From assembly GCA_035772785.1 (NCBI GenBank), contig JAOCPU010000027.1:310001-374000 (forward strand): a stretch of 64,000 bases of DNA. The letters run 5' to 3'. The stretch's first letter is position 1; every line of letters starts with the position of its first letter. A model generated the notes under the pieces. That model was not told the origin of the DNA. It did not search any database and worked only from the letters and a program-made list of their open reading frames with translations. The position numbers and the translations under genes were made by a program. The stretch is from Phlebiopsis flavidoalba (taxonomy: Eukaryota; Basidiomycota; Agaricomycetes; Polyporales; Phanerochaetaceae). Below are positions 10,726 to 22,603 of the stretch, piece after piece.

Positions 10726-13565
10726 ATGGCGGCACGAAAGCTTTCAATGTGCGTTACTCTGCTGCTATATAGACTGCTTCGTTGCTGAAATATGACTGCA
10801 TGTCACAGCCGAAATCGACCGGACCTTGAAGAAGGTCTCAGAGGGCGTTGAGCTCTTCGAAAGTATATACGATAAGATGCAGGCGTCGACCAACCAAACC
10901 CAGAAGGAGAAGCTCGAGACAGACCTGAAAACACAAATAAAAGAAACTCCAGCGGTTGCGCGATCAAATCAAGACGTGGGTTGCGAGGCAATGACATCAA
11001 GGACAAGACTGTCCTGCTCGAGAACCGTCGGTTGATTGAGACGGTACGTTATCACCCGTGTTTGCGCGGAAAGTGCGGTCTAGGGGGATGGTCTGCTTTA
11101 TGAGCGGACGAACGTAATGCGGGATACACTTCCGCATCGTATACCTCAGTACTGACACCTCGACAGCAAATGGAGAAGTTCAAAGCGTGTGAGAAGGAAA
11201 TGAAGACGAAAGCGTTCTCGAAAGAGGGTCTCATTCAGTCTGCGAAACTGGATCCCAAGCAGCAAGAGAAAATGGAGACTACACACTGGCTCCAGTCACA
11301 GGTGGAAGAATTGTCAGTCCAGGTGGAACAAGCCGAAGCAGAGATCGAGACCCTGCAGGGCGGTGTGAAGAAGAAGAATCGGGGCGGCCAAGCTGCAGAA
11401 CGGCTAGAGCACTTGGAACATCTCAACGAACGACGAAAATGGCATATCAGTCGTCTGGAGCTCATACTACGGCTACTAGACAACGGGTCCCTCTCAACAG
11501 AGAAGGTCAACGGTCTGAAAGAGGATGTGTCTTATTTCGTGGAAAGTAATCCGGTTCGTCCTTATACAGTTATTTCTCAGAACGGTTGGCGGACTATGTG
11601 GTGTGCTGTGTGCAGGAAGAAGACTTCGACGAGGATGAGGGCATCTACGATGAGCTCAACCTTGACGAGGAGGAAGAGAAGTTCGGTCTTGCTAACGACG
11701 AGGAGAGCGACGAGTCAGAGGAGCCGAGCGAAGGCAAGTATGCAAACTTGATACTACTACGCGTATTAACTTGCGTTTAGACCTACCTCCTCGGACACCG
11801 TCGAAGAAACACCAACATGATGAGGAGAGTGTGACAAGTAGTAAACGGGAAAGTAGTCCAGTAATGAAGAAATCCAACGGAACGCTACCTCTTAGGAGTA
11901 GGTATCCTTCCTATCCACATCACTAAGTACTTAATTTTGCTTCCAGAACCCTCGATAGCTACAGAAAGTGAGTTGTCCCAAGTTACATTCTCCTTCTCTG
12001 TCAATGAATTCCTATTCTACAGCCACGAAACCACCGCCACAACCGAATTTCGATCAAAAGCCCATGTCAAGTATGCTCAAGAATGGTCTCGATACCAAAC
12101 CACGATTACCGGTGAAGTACGCGGCAGCGGCAGCAGCGGCAGTGGCCCCATCACCCTCAGCGCAAACGCCTGCCTCGCATCTTCCTGCGACTTCATCTTC
12201 AGCAACTTCATCAACGCAACCAGCCGCCAGTACAGCACCGTCAATATCAGCAACATCGTCAGCGGCAGACCAAGTTTCTGCTGTAACATCTTCTCCGAGC
12301 TTGACACATCCGTCATTGACGAGTCCAGTGATTTCGTCAGCTGCATCGGTGTCTGTAGCGCCCATCGACGACTCTACCTACGATTCCCCTGCGTTGTCAG
12401 AGGCTCTAACTAGCAGTGTAGCCCCAACATCATCGCCGCAAAGGTCACGAGCAGGTGCATAATCTGCTGCGTTTCGAGTCTCGTCTACAGTCACTAATCT
12501 TATACATAAAGATGCCTCGCCACCGACAACGCTTGCAGCGGTAAGCGAGACAATGGTTAATTGTATGATCGTTACTTAAGAGGCATGCAGCAGCCAGCAG
12601 ACTCGCACACGCCATCTACGAACGGCACGTCGCAAACACCGGCACAACCTGCTCCATCTCCCCTATCAACCCAACCGCCACAGTATCCTCAGTCAGAAAT
12701 GCTGAGAGCAGCGCACCCAACGGGTCTTCGCCAGCTCCGGTACCTTCGCAACAACCTCAGTTCACCCCAGGAGTTGAGCAGCCACCGGGCATGATAGGCG
12801 CGCCACAAGCAGCGCAGGTGCAGGGCACACGGCCGCCATCCGCTGGAGCGCAGCAGATGCTCCCCCAACAACAACCCAGGCAGAGTACACCGAGCGCATT
12901 CCCTGGTTCTCTCTCAGATTTGGTGACGTCCTTTGAGAATGTGAAGCAGAAAGGTGTGTCCTCCATCGGGACTGTCAGGCGCGTCGTGACATTGACCATG
13001 TGCAATATCCGCAGCGCCGCACCGTATGTCAGACCTAGGGCATCTCCATAAGCTCCTCGAGGGTAGTTACTCAAGTATGCCCCAACCCCAAGACACCGAG
13101 AAGTGTGTCTCTTGTTGCACCAACTATAATATTTTATTGACTACGTCGGTGGACAGGCCCAAGTATTATGTGCCCCGCACAATCCTTTCCAGACACCGTC
13201 ATACTACCCTCAATCACCGAATCCCATTCTAAGCACGCCAGGGATATTCTCTCAGCTTGACGTGGAGACTCTGTTCTATGTGTTTTATTTCCACCCAGGC
13301 ACATATCAGCAGTAGGTCTCTTCTGCAGCAGTAGCGACGTCCCCTCACTCGGCCTCATAGGTATCTCGCGGCAAAGGAGTTGAAGCGGCAGTCATGGCGT
13401 TTCCACGTGAAGTATCTCACATGGTTCCAACGCCACTCCGAGCCCCAAGCCATCACCGAGGAGTATGAACAAGGCGTATACGTTTACTTCGATTGGGAAG
13501 GGTCGTGGTGCCAGCGAAAGAAGAGCGACTTCCGCTTCGAATACCGATATCTTTCTGAGGACTAA
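10726..13565 (+). CDS. NOT3: CCR4-NOT complex subunit NOT3/NOT5
   Basis: Scaffold subunit of the CCR4-NOT deadenylase complex, which shortens poly(A) tails and couples codon-dependent mRNA decay to transcription. The start ATG at 10726 opens MAARKL, followed after a short intron by the classic Not3 N-terminal helical domain ([20 protein letters not shown], then [20 protein letters not shown] after an intron at 11044-11166). An acidic segment ([20 protein letters not shown]) follows an intron at 11554-11615. Next comes a long Ser/Thr/Pro/Ala-rich linker with an Ala run near 12125. The C-terminal NOT box at about 13180-13565 reads [20 protein letters not shown], then [20 protein letters not shown], ending in YLSED and stop. 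Extra bases break the frame, for example one A within 10940-10942 and one G at 10987/10988. NOT3 and NOT5 are paralogues in budding yeast; most other fungi have one gene, so the name covers both. Confidence 0.95.
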
Positions 13566-13868
13566 GCGCCCTGAACACTCTTTCATTTCTTGCCCCCACA
13601 TGGGGACTATCCATCTCCAGTATTTGTTCCAACCCCGCGGCCAAACATCTCCAGTCTTCGTTTCAACGCCGCTTTCAGCCGTCCTTCCCTGTTTATTTAC
13701 CATTTCCTTCCACTCTCTGACGATCAAGTGTCACAGTCACTTGTAATTATACGTACGCTGCGACAAGGACAGCAGAATGAACATGTTTCAAACATCTTTA
13801 GTGTCAATGGGAAGCCAATATATATTAGAAGGTGAGTAGTACCCGTAAGAATCTAATACGAAAGCCGT
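13566..13868. other. convergent 3' region between NOT3 and MRPL12
   Basis: About 300 bases separate the NOT3 stop from the MRPL12 stop on the opposite strand. No gene is visible; the convergent layout makes this shared 3' untranslated and termination sequence. Confidence 0.6.
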
Positions 13869-14703
13869 CTATTCCAGGACAATGACGGCGCCGAGGTCCG
13901 TGAAGGTCTTCTTCATCTTCTCAGCGTCTTCCTTGCTGAGACCTTCCTTCAGGACTTTTGGTACTGACTCGACGAACTTCTTGGCCTACCGAGCTGCTCA
14001 GTACCCAGCGCGAACATGTATGTTAAGAACAACGTACGTCGATCAGGGTAAGATTGGGGATTAAGGCCTTGACTTCACGGATAATCTTGGGCTTCGCGGT
14101 GGCCTCGAAGGACTCCAACTTGATATTGAATACTGTCTTCTCCTTTGGCTTCTCCTGTACGAACGTCAGTGACACGCTTCGAATGGCTAAGGTGTCACGT
14201 ACCTCTACCGGTGCGTCCTCAGCGGCGGCAGCCGGAGCTGCTGCTGCTGGCGCTGCTGAAGGCATAGCAATCTCCTGAATGTTGAGTCGTGTCTACAGAA
14301 AAGTTTTCCCATTAGCAACATGTTCCACTGCAATGTTCCATGCTCAGCTCACCTTCAACAACGTCACAAGGTCGGCAGCTTGCAGAAGCGTGAGGCCGGA
14401 GATGTCGTCAACAATCTTGACAAGCTTCGGGTCAGAAGACACAGCCGGAGGTGGTGGTATAGATGAAGAAGCTTCCGTAGCAGCGGTGGCCAGCCATCGC
14501 GACGAGCCAGCGAGGGAGCTGGAGCGTACGTATTTCTGTGAGCCGAGCGCGTTCAACGGCCAAGCCCCTCGTGTGCCACGTACCGGTTCACGGGACGTGC
14601 CCGGATTGCTGCGCGTAAAGTAAATGAGCACCGACCTCTGTTCATGCAAAGAAGGGTGAGCTCCAACGACCACAATTGCGAGGAGATGGGTGCTGACCGC
14701 CAT
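13869..14703 (-). CDS. MRPL12: mitochondrial ribosomal protein bL12m
   Basis: Stalk protein of the mitochondrial large ribosomal subunit, recruiting translation factors. Read right to left, an Arg/Ser-rich presequence containing RSSSLAGSSRWLATAATEAS fits mitochondrial import. It is followed by the L7/L12 dimerisation domain (DPKLVKIVDDISGLTLLQAA, then DLVTLLK). After introns come an Ala/Pro hinge and the C-terminal domain, with EKTVFNIKLESFEATAKPKI and FVESVPKVLKEGLSKEDAEK. It ends DLGAVIVLE with the stop at 13869-13871. The start is uncertain: the ATG at 14703 or the in-frame one at 14733 could serve. A probable intron of GTACGT..CAG form lies within the presequence. The family assignment is secure from both domains. 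Confidence 0.9.
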
Positions 14704-14739
14704 GGCTGCTTGGGATGCGAACGGACGCGGCAATTGGCG

Positions 14740-15113
14740 GAGGAGAGTCTGAAAATGTGGACTTGTTTGGCTCCTTTCCTATTTTGGGAATCAGCGCGTT
14801 CCCCGGCGGCGCTTCCTGTGGTTCGAGCGCCTCACAGCTCGGCGCGGAATCCGGGACGGGACCGAGGATCAAAACTTGGGCAAAGTCATCGAATAGTCGA
14901 GACCCAACACATGGATACAAGGCAATAGAGTACTAGTACAGTGAATAGAATATGTTAAGAATACACATGTGGTATCAGCCATAGCAAACAAAAAGTGTGG
15001 CGGTCGCTACATGTTTTGTACCAATCCCGCACCAAGCCATGGCGGTCGCTGAACACTAGACTCTTCCGACTCGAGTGTCTGTGACACATGGAATCAGCAA
15101 AGCAAAATCCTAT
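14740..15113. other. intergenic, no gene recognised
   Basis: Lies between the 5' end of MRPL12 and the 3' end of the Mbp1-like gene, both on the minus strand. A minus-strand open frame here is protein-like in composition but matches nothing I know; it is most likely promoter and 5' leader of MRPL12. Confidence 0.45.
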
Positions 15114-17456
15114 CTACGCAGGGTATTTACACACCTCGACCAGCATCTTGACCACATTGTCTACCTCGCTCGGCGCAACACCTCCACACCCGGCCGATAT
15201 GAGTTTGCGGTACTGTGCCATCCTACCCCCTGTCCCTGCCTCGGCCTGAGCCTTTACGAGCTCGTCAACAATCTCGACTTTCCGTTTCTTGTGTAACTGA
15301 AGTTCTTGTCTCAGCTGCTCTCGCACTCCATGCGGATGGCCTCACGGTTCCGTGGGGATGTCCGAGTGTAACGCATAAGAAGGTCGGTGATGTCGTCACG
15401 TTGGGTGCTCTGTAGACACCGTTCTCCATGCCGGTTGGCCGCAGTTGACCACCAGACATCTCTCGAATGACCTTCTCTCGCTCTGTCCTCGTCTTTCACC
15501 CACTTCTCCCAACCCAATCGATATCGCTGTCCCATTTTTGCGGACAGCTGACCCTCGAGCTCGCCCAGTCCGTGAGTTGGCTTGGGGAGTCCCTGTGACT
15601 GGTTGCGAAGCGACGTCACGGTCCTCTGACTGTCCAGGATCTCACTTTGAATGTTGGCCAGCAGAGCAGTCGCTTGGTTAGAGTCACGTTCCTTGTCCCG
15701 TAGCTCTTGGTCGTAGGCAGTAGCAAGACTGGTCAAAAGGGGGCCAACGATCATGGCACAACGTCATTGACACACCGCGTTGCAGCCTTCTGACCCGTCG
15801 TAGAATAGTGTAAAGTAGGTCTGTTCTCTCCCTGCGCCAGTGCAATGAGGCTCGGAGGGGGCGGTATGGCAGAGGGAGGAATAATAGGAGCTATAGGGAC
15901 GGGAGGGGGATTCGCCGCTTGCGCGTTCCGATAGGACATTGACATCGTTCTAGAAGGAATCAATGGGGAGGAACGAAATCGTTCGTCTTCCAGAATGAAG
16001 TCCTCTGTGCTCTTGCCTTCCTTATTCGTGATCTTGGGATCTGCTCCGTGGTCGATGAGAATCTTGACGAGTCGCTTACTCCTACAGCGTGCCGCCAGCG
16101 TTAGGGCGGTCTCGCCGTCTTCGTCCTGGAAGTTTATGATGTCCGCCAGTTCCCTTGGGTAGTCCGCCAGCCGTGCAAGAACAGTCTCCATGTAGTACCG
16201 AGCAGCGTGTGTCTTGCCTTTCGACATGGCTACGTCCACTATGTGATGAAATACTGTCCTGTTGTTGTTGTCGATGTTGAGCGTGGACCTATGCAGCAGT
16301 TCATACAAGTCGGGGAACTTCCGGACGTCATAGTTGTTCGCGAACATCACACTGCGCATCAGCGCAGTTTGTCCTGCTCTGTTCACCCGAAAAATGTCTG
16401 CTCCAGATGTTAAGAGGAGTTTCACGACACGAATTCGGCCCATTGCGCTTGCCCAGTGCAGTGCGGTGTGACCATCGTCGTCAATAGCCATGTTAGGGTC
16501 GAAGTCAGGTGGAGGGTTGACCAGAACCGTCGGTATTGGTTGGTGTCCGAGATGAAGTATTCCAGGATCTGATCCGCGTAAGTTGCAGGCTCCTCGTGTC
16601 GACCGTTGATGTGCAGCCCGCTTTCCACGTCTGTATCGCCGTCATCGTGCCGTGCCTTTCGTTTCCGGGAGTGAGGTGGAGAGGGAGAACGAAATTCGTC
16701 ACCGAGGACCGAATGCGATGGTGCAGGGGCTACTGCGAATGGGAGACGGTGTTCTCGAACTTGATGATGCTTCCGAAGGAGAAGGCGTCATGGAGCCATC
16801 ATCTGACCCTTTTATCGAGAACGAGTCGGGCTCGGAGCCATCTTCCGGCTCGACGACCGCCCTGCGCGATGAGCGGGTGCTAACCGTTGGCGTCGAAGCG
16901 TGCTGTTCTCGGCGAGCCGGTACCCGAGGATGAGATGGAGGCGCGACTAAATGCTTTGGGGCTAGAGGAGGGCTTTTGTCGTTAGCCTCGGGGTGAAATT
17001 CGATGATAGGTCGCAGCAAGGTTTCGCAATTGTACTGCTGGCAAAGACCAATTCCGCGCTCCAAAGGTATCCAGGTGCCTTCAGGAGCCTCGGTTTAGTA
17101 TCGTGGAAATGGATGCGTTTGTGGCATACCTTGGTATTTCCCATAGCCTCCTTGGACTTTCTCATGTAGACCTTTCTGTACCTCACGCTCCAATATGCGG
17201 GTGCGTTGAGGTTTGTCGAAGCCAGCTACTTTCAGTATCTGCGTGGCGTTCAACCAGGAGTCTGAGCGGCGCCTCATGACCGCAACCCCCTTGCACATCC
17301 TGTAGAAGTTGAGTCTACAGAGACAATCTTGTGTACCATTGACTTACATCTCGTAGACTGGGATACCGCTGTACGTAGCCTGGGGGAACTCAGTACCAAA
17401 GACCTAGCAAGGGCCTGGCTGCGGTATCTCACCTTGAAGATCTGACTGTCCGGCAT
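15114..17456 (-). CDS. MBP1: Mbp1-like APSES/ankyrin cell-cycle transcription factor
   Basis: DNA-binding subunit of an MBF/SBF-type G1/S factor. The ATG at 17456 opens MPDSQIFK, then an intron, then [11 protein letters not shown], another intron, and the APSES (KilA-N type) winged-helix domain with [40 protein letters not shown] and GYGKYQG, followed by TWIPLERG after a further intron. A Ser/Pro-rich linker leads to the ankyrin region at about 16500-15980, with [20 protein letters not shown] and [20 protein letters not shown]. The C-terminal helical segment contains [20 protein letters not shown] and [18 protein letters not shown], the part that in this family pairs with a Swi6-type partner. 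The stop near 15114 is approximate. Family known: Mbp1/Res1/Swi4 bind ACGCGN (MCB) or CRCGAAA (SCB). ACGCG motifs are clustered directly upstream of this gene. Confidence 0.93.
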
Positions 17457-18232
17457 GACTGGAAGTAGATGTCGCTGTGTTTGTCGACTAAGAACGGATA
17501 TGTGCCTTATCGTAACAGCTTGTTCCGGAATGTAAAGGGGGGAGAGTACTTGTGGTGATGGGAGATGGGAAAGAGGCGGCGAGACCGCACGGAAACGCGA
17601 ACGCGCCGTGACGCGACACGCACCGACCTAGGCGCTCTGAAATGTAGCGACCACGACTGGGAGCAGCTGGGAGCGCACGGCCTCAGAGTGAGGTTGAGTC
17701 GGTGTAGAGAGCAAAGAAGAGATGGAGAGGAGGCGGGGGAGCCCCCGGTAATATGAGGATGACCAAATTGAGGCATCCGCTCTTGCCCACTTTGTCGTCG
17801 AGGCGGCTGACCTTTCCAGCACGCCTCCTTTCCCCTAATCATTACCGCGTCGCGCTCATAAGAATTTGGCGCGAGATATGTGAGAACACTCCGGGTACGT
17901 CAGACAAGATGGAGCAATAAATCTCTCACACCGGGCGTGAGGACCAGCGCGGTATAAACTCTTCCGAACAAGTTACACGCAGAGAAAATCATGCAGAAAA
18001 TATCCCTTGTCTGAGCCTCGTGTACCGCAGGGTTCCTCCTCGCGACAGGTCTGTCACGACGCCAATTGAGGACAATGTAAAAGAAAGACATGAGGCTAAC
18101 ACGGTCATGCACGCGCCTAATCTGTCGCCGCGTGTCGCGTCACGAGACCACGAGGCAGCCTTGCTGCACCGAGGAAGTTGCCCGCGTTTGATTCTGCTTG
18201 CTCTCTACACCATCCGCTTCACTTTCTTGCAG
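17457..18232. promoter_or_regulatory. divergent MBP1-CDC14 promoter with ACGCG cluster
   Basis: No gene is visible in these ~775 bases between two divergent genes. The MCB core ACGCG occurs on the + strand at 17595, 17601, 17611 and 18111, and as CGCGT at 17846, 18129 and 18136: seven copies where about 1.5 would be expected at random. The 15-mer CGTGACGCGACACGC at 17607-17621 recurs as its exact reverse complement at 18130-18144. Since MCB elements are the known target of Mbp1-type factors, autoregulation and co-regulation with CDC14 is a reasonable inference. Confidence 0.6.
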
Positions 18233-20532
18233 ATGATGGCTGCGCCGTGTGAGCCTCTTTGCCACTTTGGCGGCAGGTATGTCAAAAAGCATCTCCTTGG
18301 CCACCTCAGGGTGTAGGTTGATATCCGCGCAACACCTCCGCCAGGCTCTACTTCACGTCCTTTCCGCATCCGTCACCGCGGCCAGACGTCTTGAACGAAG
18401 GGGAAGCTGAAAACAAACAACGGATACGCGGTCAAGGTCTCGCCTCTACCTCCGTAACCCCCGACGATGATGCAAAGTACTACTACTTCACCATCGACGA
18501 CCAACTCGTGTATCTCTCGTTCTTCCAGGAGTTGGGGCCCCTTAAACCTCGCGATGGTGTACAAGGCGTGCATTCTAATTCACGAGCTACTCCAAGTGCG
18601 TATCATACCGACGCGTCGACAGCATGTTATTCACCTTGGCCCAGGACGAAGACCTCTCGTCACATAGACTAGTGCTATACAGCTCAAACGACCCGAGGCG
18701 TAAAGCGAACGCCGCGCTGCTGTTAGCTCTCTATGTGGTACGGATCGTCACGATAGTCGTGTCGGCTCTGGCTCAACTATTCATTAGATGATCGTGCAGC
18801 ATCGACCTCCATGGGAAGCGTTTCACCCCATCGCTGAACTTGAGTTTCATGCCATTCCGTGACGCGGGAAGGGGTAGATCAGATTTTAACCTCAACATTC
18901 AGGATTGTCTCTGGGGTATCTACAAGGCCACACAAAACGGTCTGCTCGACATGAATGAGTTCGACATTGAGGACTACGAGTACTACGAGAAGGTGGAAAA
19001 CGGCGACTGGAACTGGCTTACACCCAACTTCATAGCCTTTGCATCCCCCGTAGACCCTGTCTGGATCAAAAGAGAAAGGGGAGAGAAACGATTGCAGGAC
19101 GCACAGGGCGGTGCGGTGCCGGTTCTCCGTCGTCGAGCAAGAGTGACCTAGCCTTACAGCGCAAGCTATCCACGCCATTCCAAAACTGTCTGGAATACTT
19201 CGAAAAAGAGAAATGTCAAACTGGTGGTCCGTCTTAACAATCTCTCTATGACCGCCAGCTCTTCTTGGATAGAGGGATAAATCACACGGAGCTGTACTTC
19301 GATGATGGCACCAACCCTACAGACGAAATCGTTAGGAAGTTTATCGACATGGCGGACGAAGTGATTCAACAAGGTGGTGTTGTGGCTGTCCACGTAGGCT
19401 TTTCATACCGCTCGCTACCTCGGTACTCACCTGACTTTGCGGCAGTGTAAGGCTGGTCTTGGTCGGACCGGGACGCTCATCGGCGCGTATCTTGTGTGGA
19501 AGTATAACTTCACAGCAACCGAAGCGATAGCATTCATGCGGATTGTAAGGCCCGGTAGCGTCGTTGGGCCTCAACAACAGTATATGTACCTGAAACAGCT
19601 CGAATGGGCAAAATGGGCTGCCGTAGACGAGATTACCAGGACACAGGCTGCCACATCTGTTCTTGCGAACGCCATGGTCACGCCAGCTACGCCTCCAGCG
19701 GAGACTGATGACGAAGAACAAATCGTGGCTGAACTTACGACTATGACAACGACAACAACGACAACAACGACATCGCTCACCATGCCCTCTACGCCCCCAC
19801 CAGTAGTGCCCCCACCTGTGACCCCTGCTCGACATGTGGCGGTGGCTCAGGCTCGGGCAAAGGCCATTTCTCCACCAGGCCAGCCACGAAAGACCCCCGC
19901 TGCCAAACGCAGCTCGATGGCACTCGAGGATTCAGATCCAGAAGAGGAAGACGAAGGAGCTGACGTTCTTCCGGCGCTGGGTGTGGCGCCGCCGGTGCGG
20001 AAAACGAGACAGAAGCCGGCTTCGGCGCGCCCTATTGGCGCACGCGTCACTGCGTCAGAACAGCGGCCTACGAGAGAGTAACTCGGTCGGTTGCTGCTGC
20101 TAGTAAGAAACCGGTAGGCTTAGCATCAACGACCACGACCACGACAACTACACGAACACTGCGGTCTGCGAACGGACAATCTCAAACAAGATTCCACGCC
20201 TGACTAACGGGACCACGGCTCGATGTACTGCCGCCACCACGGCACAGCTGTAGGTGCGGCTTCGAAGCGACCGCGACAGCCTCCGTCGCCTGTGCCCCGT
20301 GCCGCCCTTCCTACTCTTATCCCCACTCGTCGAGGACACACCATCAGTCAACCCATTCAGTCCAGGAGCCCTCAGTCGGCACCGCGCCCAAGGGAGCGCA
20401 AACGCAGGACTGGATGACGAACAACGCGTCGGCCGTTGTTGTACCCGGCTCGCGAAGTCGGAGCTGACCCAATTTTACGCCCCATCAGGCGACGGAGGAG
20501 TAGCTTCAGTTGCTGCTGATGTCGTTGCATGA
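18233..20532 (+). CDS. CDC14: Cdc14 dual-specificity phosphatase
   Basis: Reverses Cdk phosphorylation at mitotic exit and cytokinesis, acting in nucleolus, nucleus and division site. Visible in order: [19 protein letters not shown] and [17 protein letters not shown] from the N-terminal phosphatase-like domain; [40 protein letters not shown]; and [20 protein letters not shown]. The catalytic loop [20 protein letters not shown] carries the nucleophilic Cys and the Arg. An intron at 19394-19445 falls exactly between the His and Cys of this motif. It continues [21 protein letters not shown] Thr run and a long basic Pro/Ser-rich tail follow to about 20532, as in fungal Cdc14 orthologues. The N-terminal start is weak: the ATG at 18233 followed by an intron is my best guess. 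Several single-base frame breaks occur. Confidence 0.95.
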
Positions 20533-21009
20533 TATTCGTGCAGTGCGCTTTCCCACCCACAGGACCTCACTTTCTGCTACGTATCTAACATCTGCGCCCC
20601 TCATGTCTGCAATGTACCGCGGCCGATCTTGATTCCTTTTCTTGACCCCTATCTCCGTCGCTATCCGCGTCTCATTCACGTCAATCAGCCGTACTTTGGT
20701 TTTACCTTACTACTCGGTTATCTTTCAACGCGCCCATGATATGTTCAAGTTTTCCTTGGGTTACCGCTCATAGTAGTCCTATGCTCAGGGGTTTTCACGC
20801 ATGTACATTTCTTTCTTGACACACATCCCTCTCCCCCTCAATCCCCGTCTCAAGCGAGGTGACATGTATCAATATCACGCCTAGATCTATATATTTTGCG
20901 CCGGATGGTCAACTTAATTGATTTCCAACATATGACTTGAGACTCGAGATGCTTTCTAATAAATGTACACATTTCACTTCTACTCTACCTTACATGATCA
21001 TCTCTTTTT
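20533..21009. other. convergent 3' region between CDC14 and HEM12
   Basis: No coding signal on either strand. T-rich, as expected for converging 3' untranslated regions; a T/A-rich stretch lies near 21003-21015. Confidence 0.6.
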
Positions 21010-22266
21010 TTAATTTGCAGAATACTTGTGGACACACTCAAAGAACCAGCGCAGGTCCTCTGGGTCAACACCAGGAGTAATACCGTGTCCCAAGTTTGCT
21101 ATCCATGCCCGTGTCTTGCCTCCAGCCTTGAAGCTCTCGCACATACGCTTCACCTCACGCTCCAATGCTTCTTTGCCACCGTAGTACAGCAGGTTTGGAT
21201 CCAGGTTACCCTGTAGTGCAGTTTTGCCCTTGACGAGCTCGCGAGCCACGCTGGGTTCGATGCACCAGTCGAGTCCAAGAACGTCATAGCCGGAAGTCTC
21301 AGCCAGGGATGCGAGGGACTGGTTTGCGCCCTTTGCGAAGAGCGTCATGGGGACAGCGGGGATGCCCTCCGCCTTGAGTTTACTGCGCACGCCTTCTGCG
21401 ATGTGTTGACAAGAGGGGAAGGAGAATTCTTCGAAGTGGTGTGGCGCCAGTTCGCCCGCCCATGAATCAAAGACTTGCAGTAACTAATGTGTTTTTGTGA
21501 GCCACCGCAATAAAAATTCCGCCGTTCGTTCGACTTACTTGGGCACCAGCCTTTACTTGCCCGACGAGGAAATCAACACAGACGTCGGCAATGCGCGCTA
21601 TGAGTGCCTTGGATTCCTCCGGGTACTTGAATAGCCATGATTTGGACTTTTTGTAGCGTTTTGCTCCCTCCTCCCTCCACCATATACGCGAAAACAAGGT
21701 CCACGGCGCACCGCAGAACCCAATCAACGGCACCTCTCCGTTCAATGCTTTCCGTGTCATCGTGATAGCTTCAAAGACATATCCCAGCTCTTTCTTCACA
21801 TCCACGACAGACCGCAATTTGGCAACGTCTTTCGGAGTGTTCAAGGGGATCGGTGAATGTGGGACCAGGATTCATGAGAACCTCCATGCCCATCGCCTGG
21901 GGGACAACGAGGATGTCACTGAAGATGATGGCCGCATCGACAAGGCCAGAGTAGCGGCGGATGGGTTGGACTGTGATTTCCGTAGCCAAAACGCCGGGGT
22001 GCGACAGATTTCAAAGATTCGTGATCTTCGCGTACCTTTCTGAACTCTGTTCAAAATGAGTGTCTAGAAGGGTTGGATGAGAGCATACGCGTACCTGGAA
22101 GGTATCGCCCTGCCTGTCGCATGACCCACACGGGTGCACGCTCGGTCTCCTCGCCTGCAGAAATCAGGCGATGTCAAGCGGATACTAACAACAAAGATTT
22201 GTATCAGTCTACCTCTTGCAGTCCCTCAGTAGCAAGTCATTCTTGAGTGGGGGGAAGTTCGACCAT
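21010..22266 (-). CDS. HEM12: uroporphyrinogen decarboxylase
   Basis: Cytosolic haem-pathway enzyme that removes four acetate carboxyl groups from uroporphyrinogen III to give coproporphyrinogen III. The start ATG lies in CCATGG at 22266 (MVELPP, then KNDLLLR). After an intron comes family signature 1, [13 protein letters not shown], whose Arg residues bind substrate. Further conserved blocks are [77 protein letters not shown] and [20 protein letters not shown]. The C-terminus HKYSAN ends at 21010. Length after splicing fits the usual ~360 residues. Frame breaks are present near 21480-21530 (probably an intron with extra bases) and 21990-22070. It is divergent from the Shg1-like gene. Confidence 0.97.
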
Positions 22267-22603
22267 GGTCTCAGAAGGTTGGTGGTAGGGTGCAAAGCGG
22301 GCTCAGAGCTAGCCTGAGACGCTAATTATACAATCTCGCAATTCCTCTCCGCCGCATCGTCCCACGCAGGGCTAGGCCGATCCGATGCTGAGACCACGTA
22401 GGTTTTTTTCCCGGGAAGATCGCAGGCGCAGGCGAGCGTGCTCATCGCTTCATTTCGACGCGCCTACTCAGGGACAGTCGACCGGCAAAATCCCGGTCGG
22501 CTTTCTCGCGCACGCGCCGCTTTCTTCCCACCCTCATGGGATTTCTCTCGTCTGCAAGCGACGCCACTCGTCTCACCTCTATGCCCTGAACCGCATTCCT
22601 AGG
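22267..22603. promoter_or_regulatory. divergent HEM12 / SHG1-like promoter
   Basis: 337 bases between the two divergent starts. I see no gene and cannot name a specific control element; the position makes it the shared promoter of both genes. Confidence 0.5.

Noticed and set aside
12118..12360. Ala/Ser repeats as a separate repeat element
   Set aside because: They are codon repeats in the low-complexity linker of NOT3.
14642..14920. Minus-strand frame upstream of MRPL12 as a gene
   Set aside because: No family, no splice support, and it occupies the expected promoter and leader of MRPL12.
19735..19790. ACAACG microsatellite as an independent repeat
   Set aside because: It encodes the Thr run in the disordered tail of CDC14.
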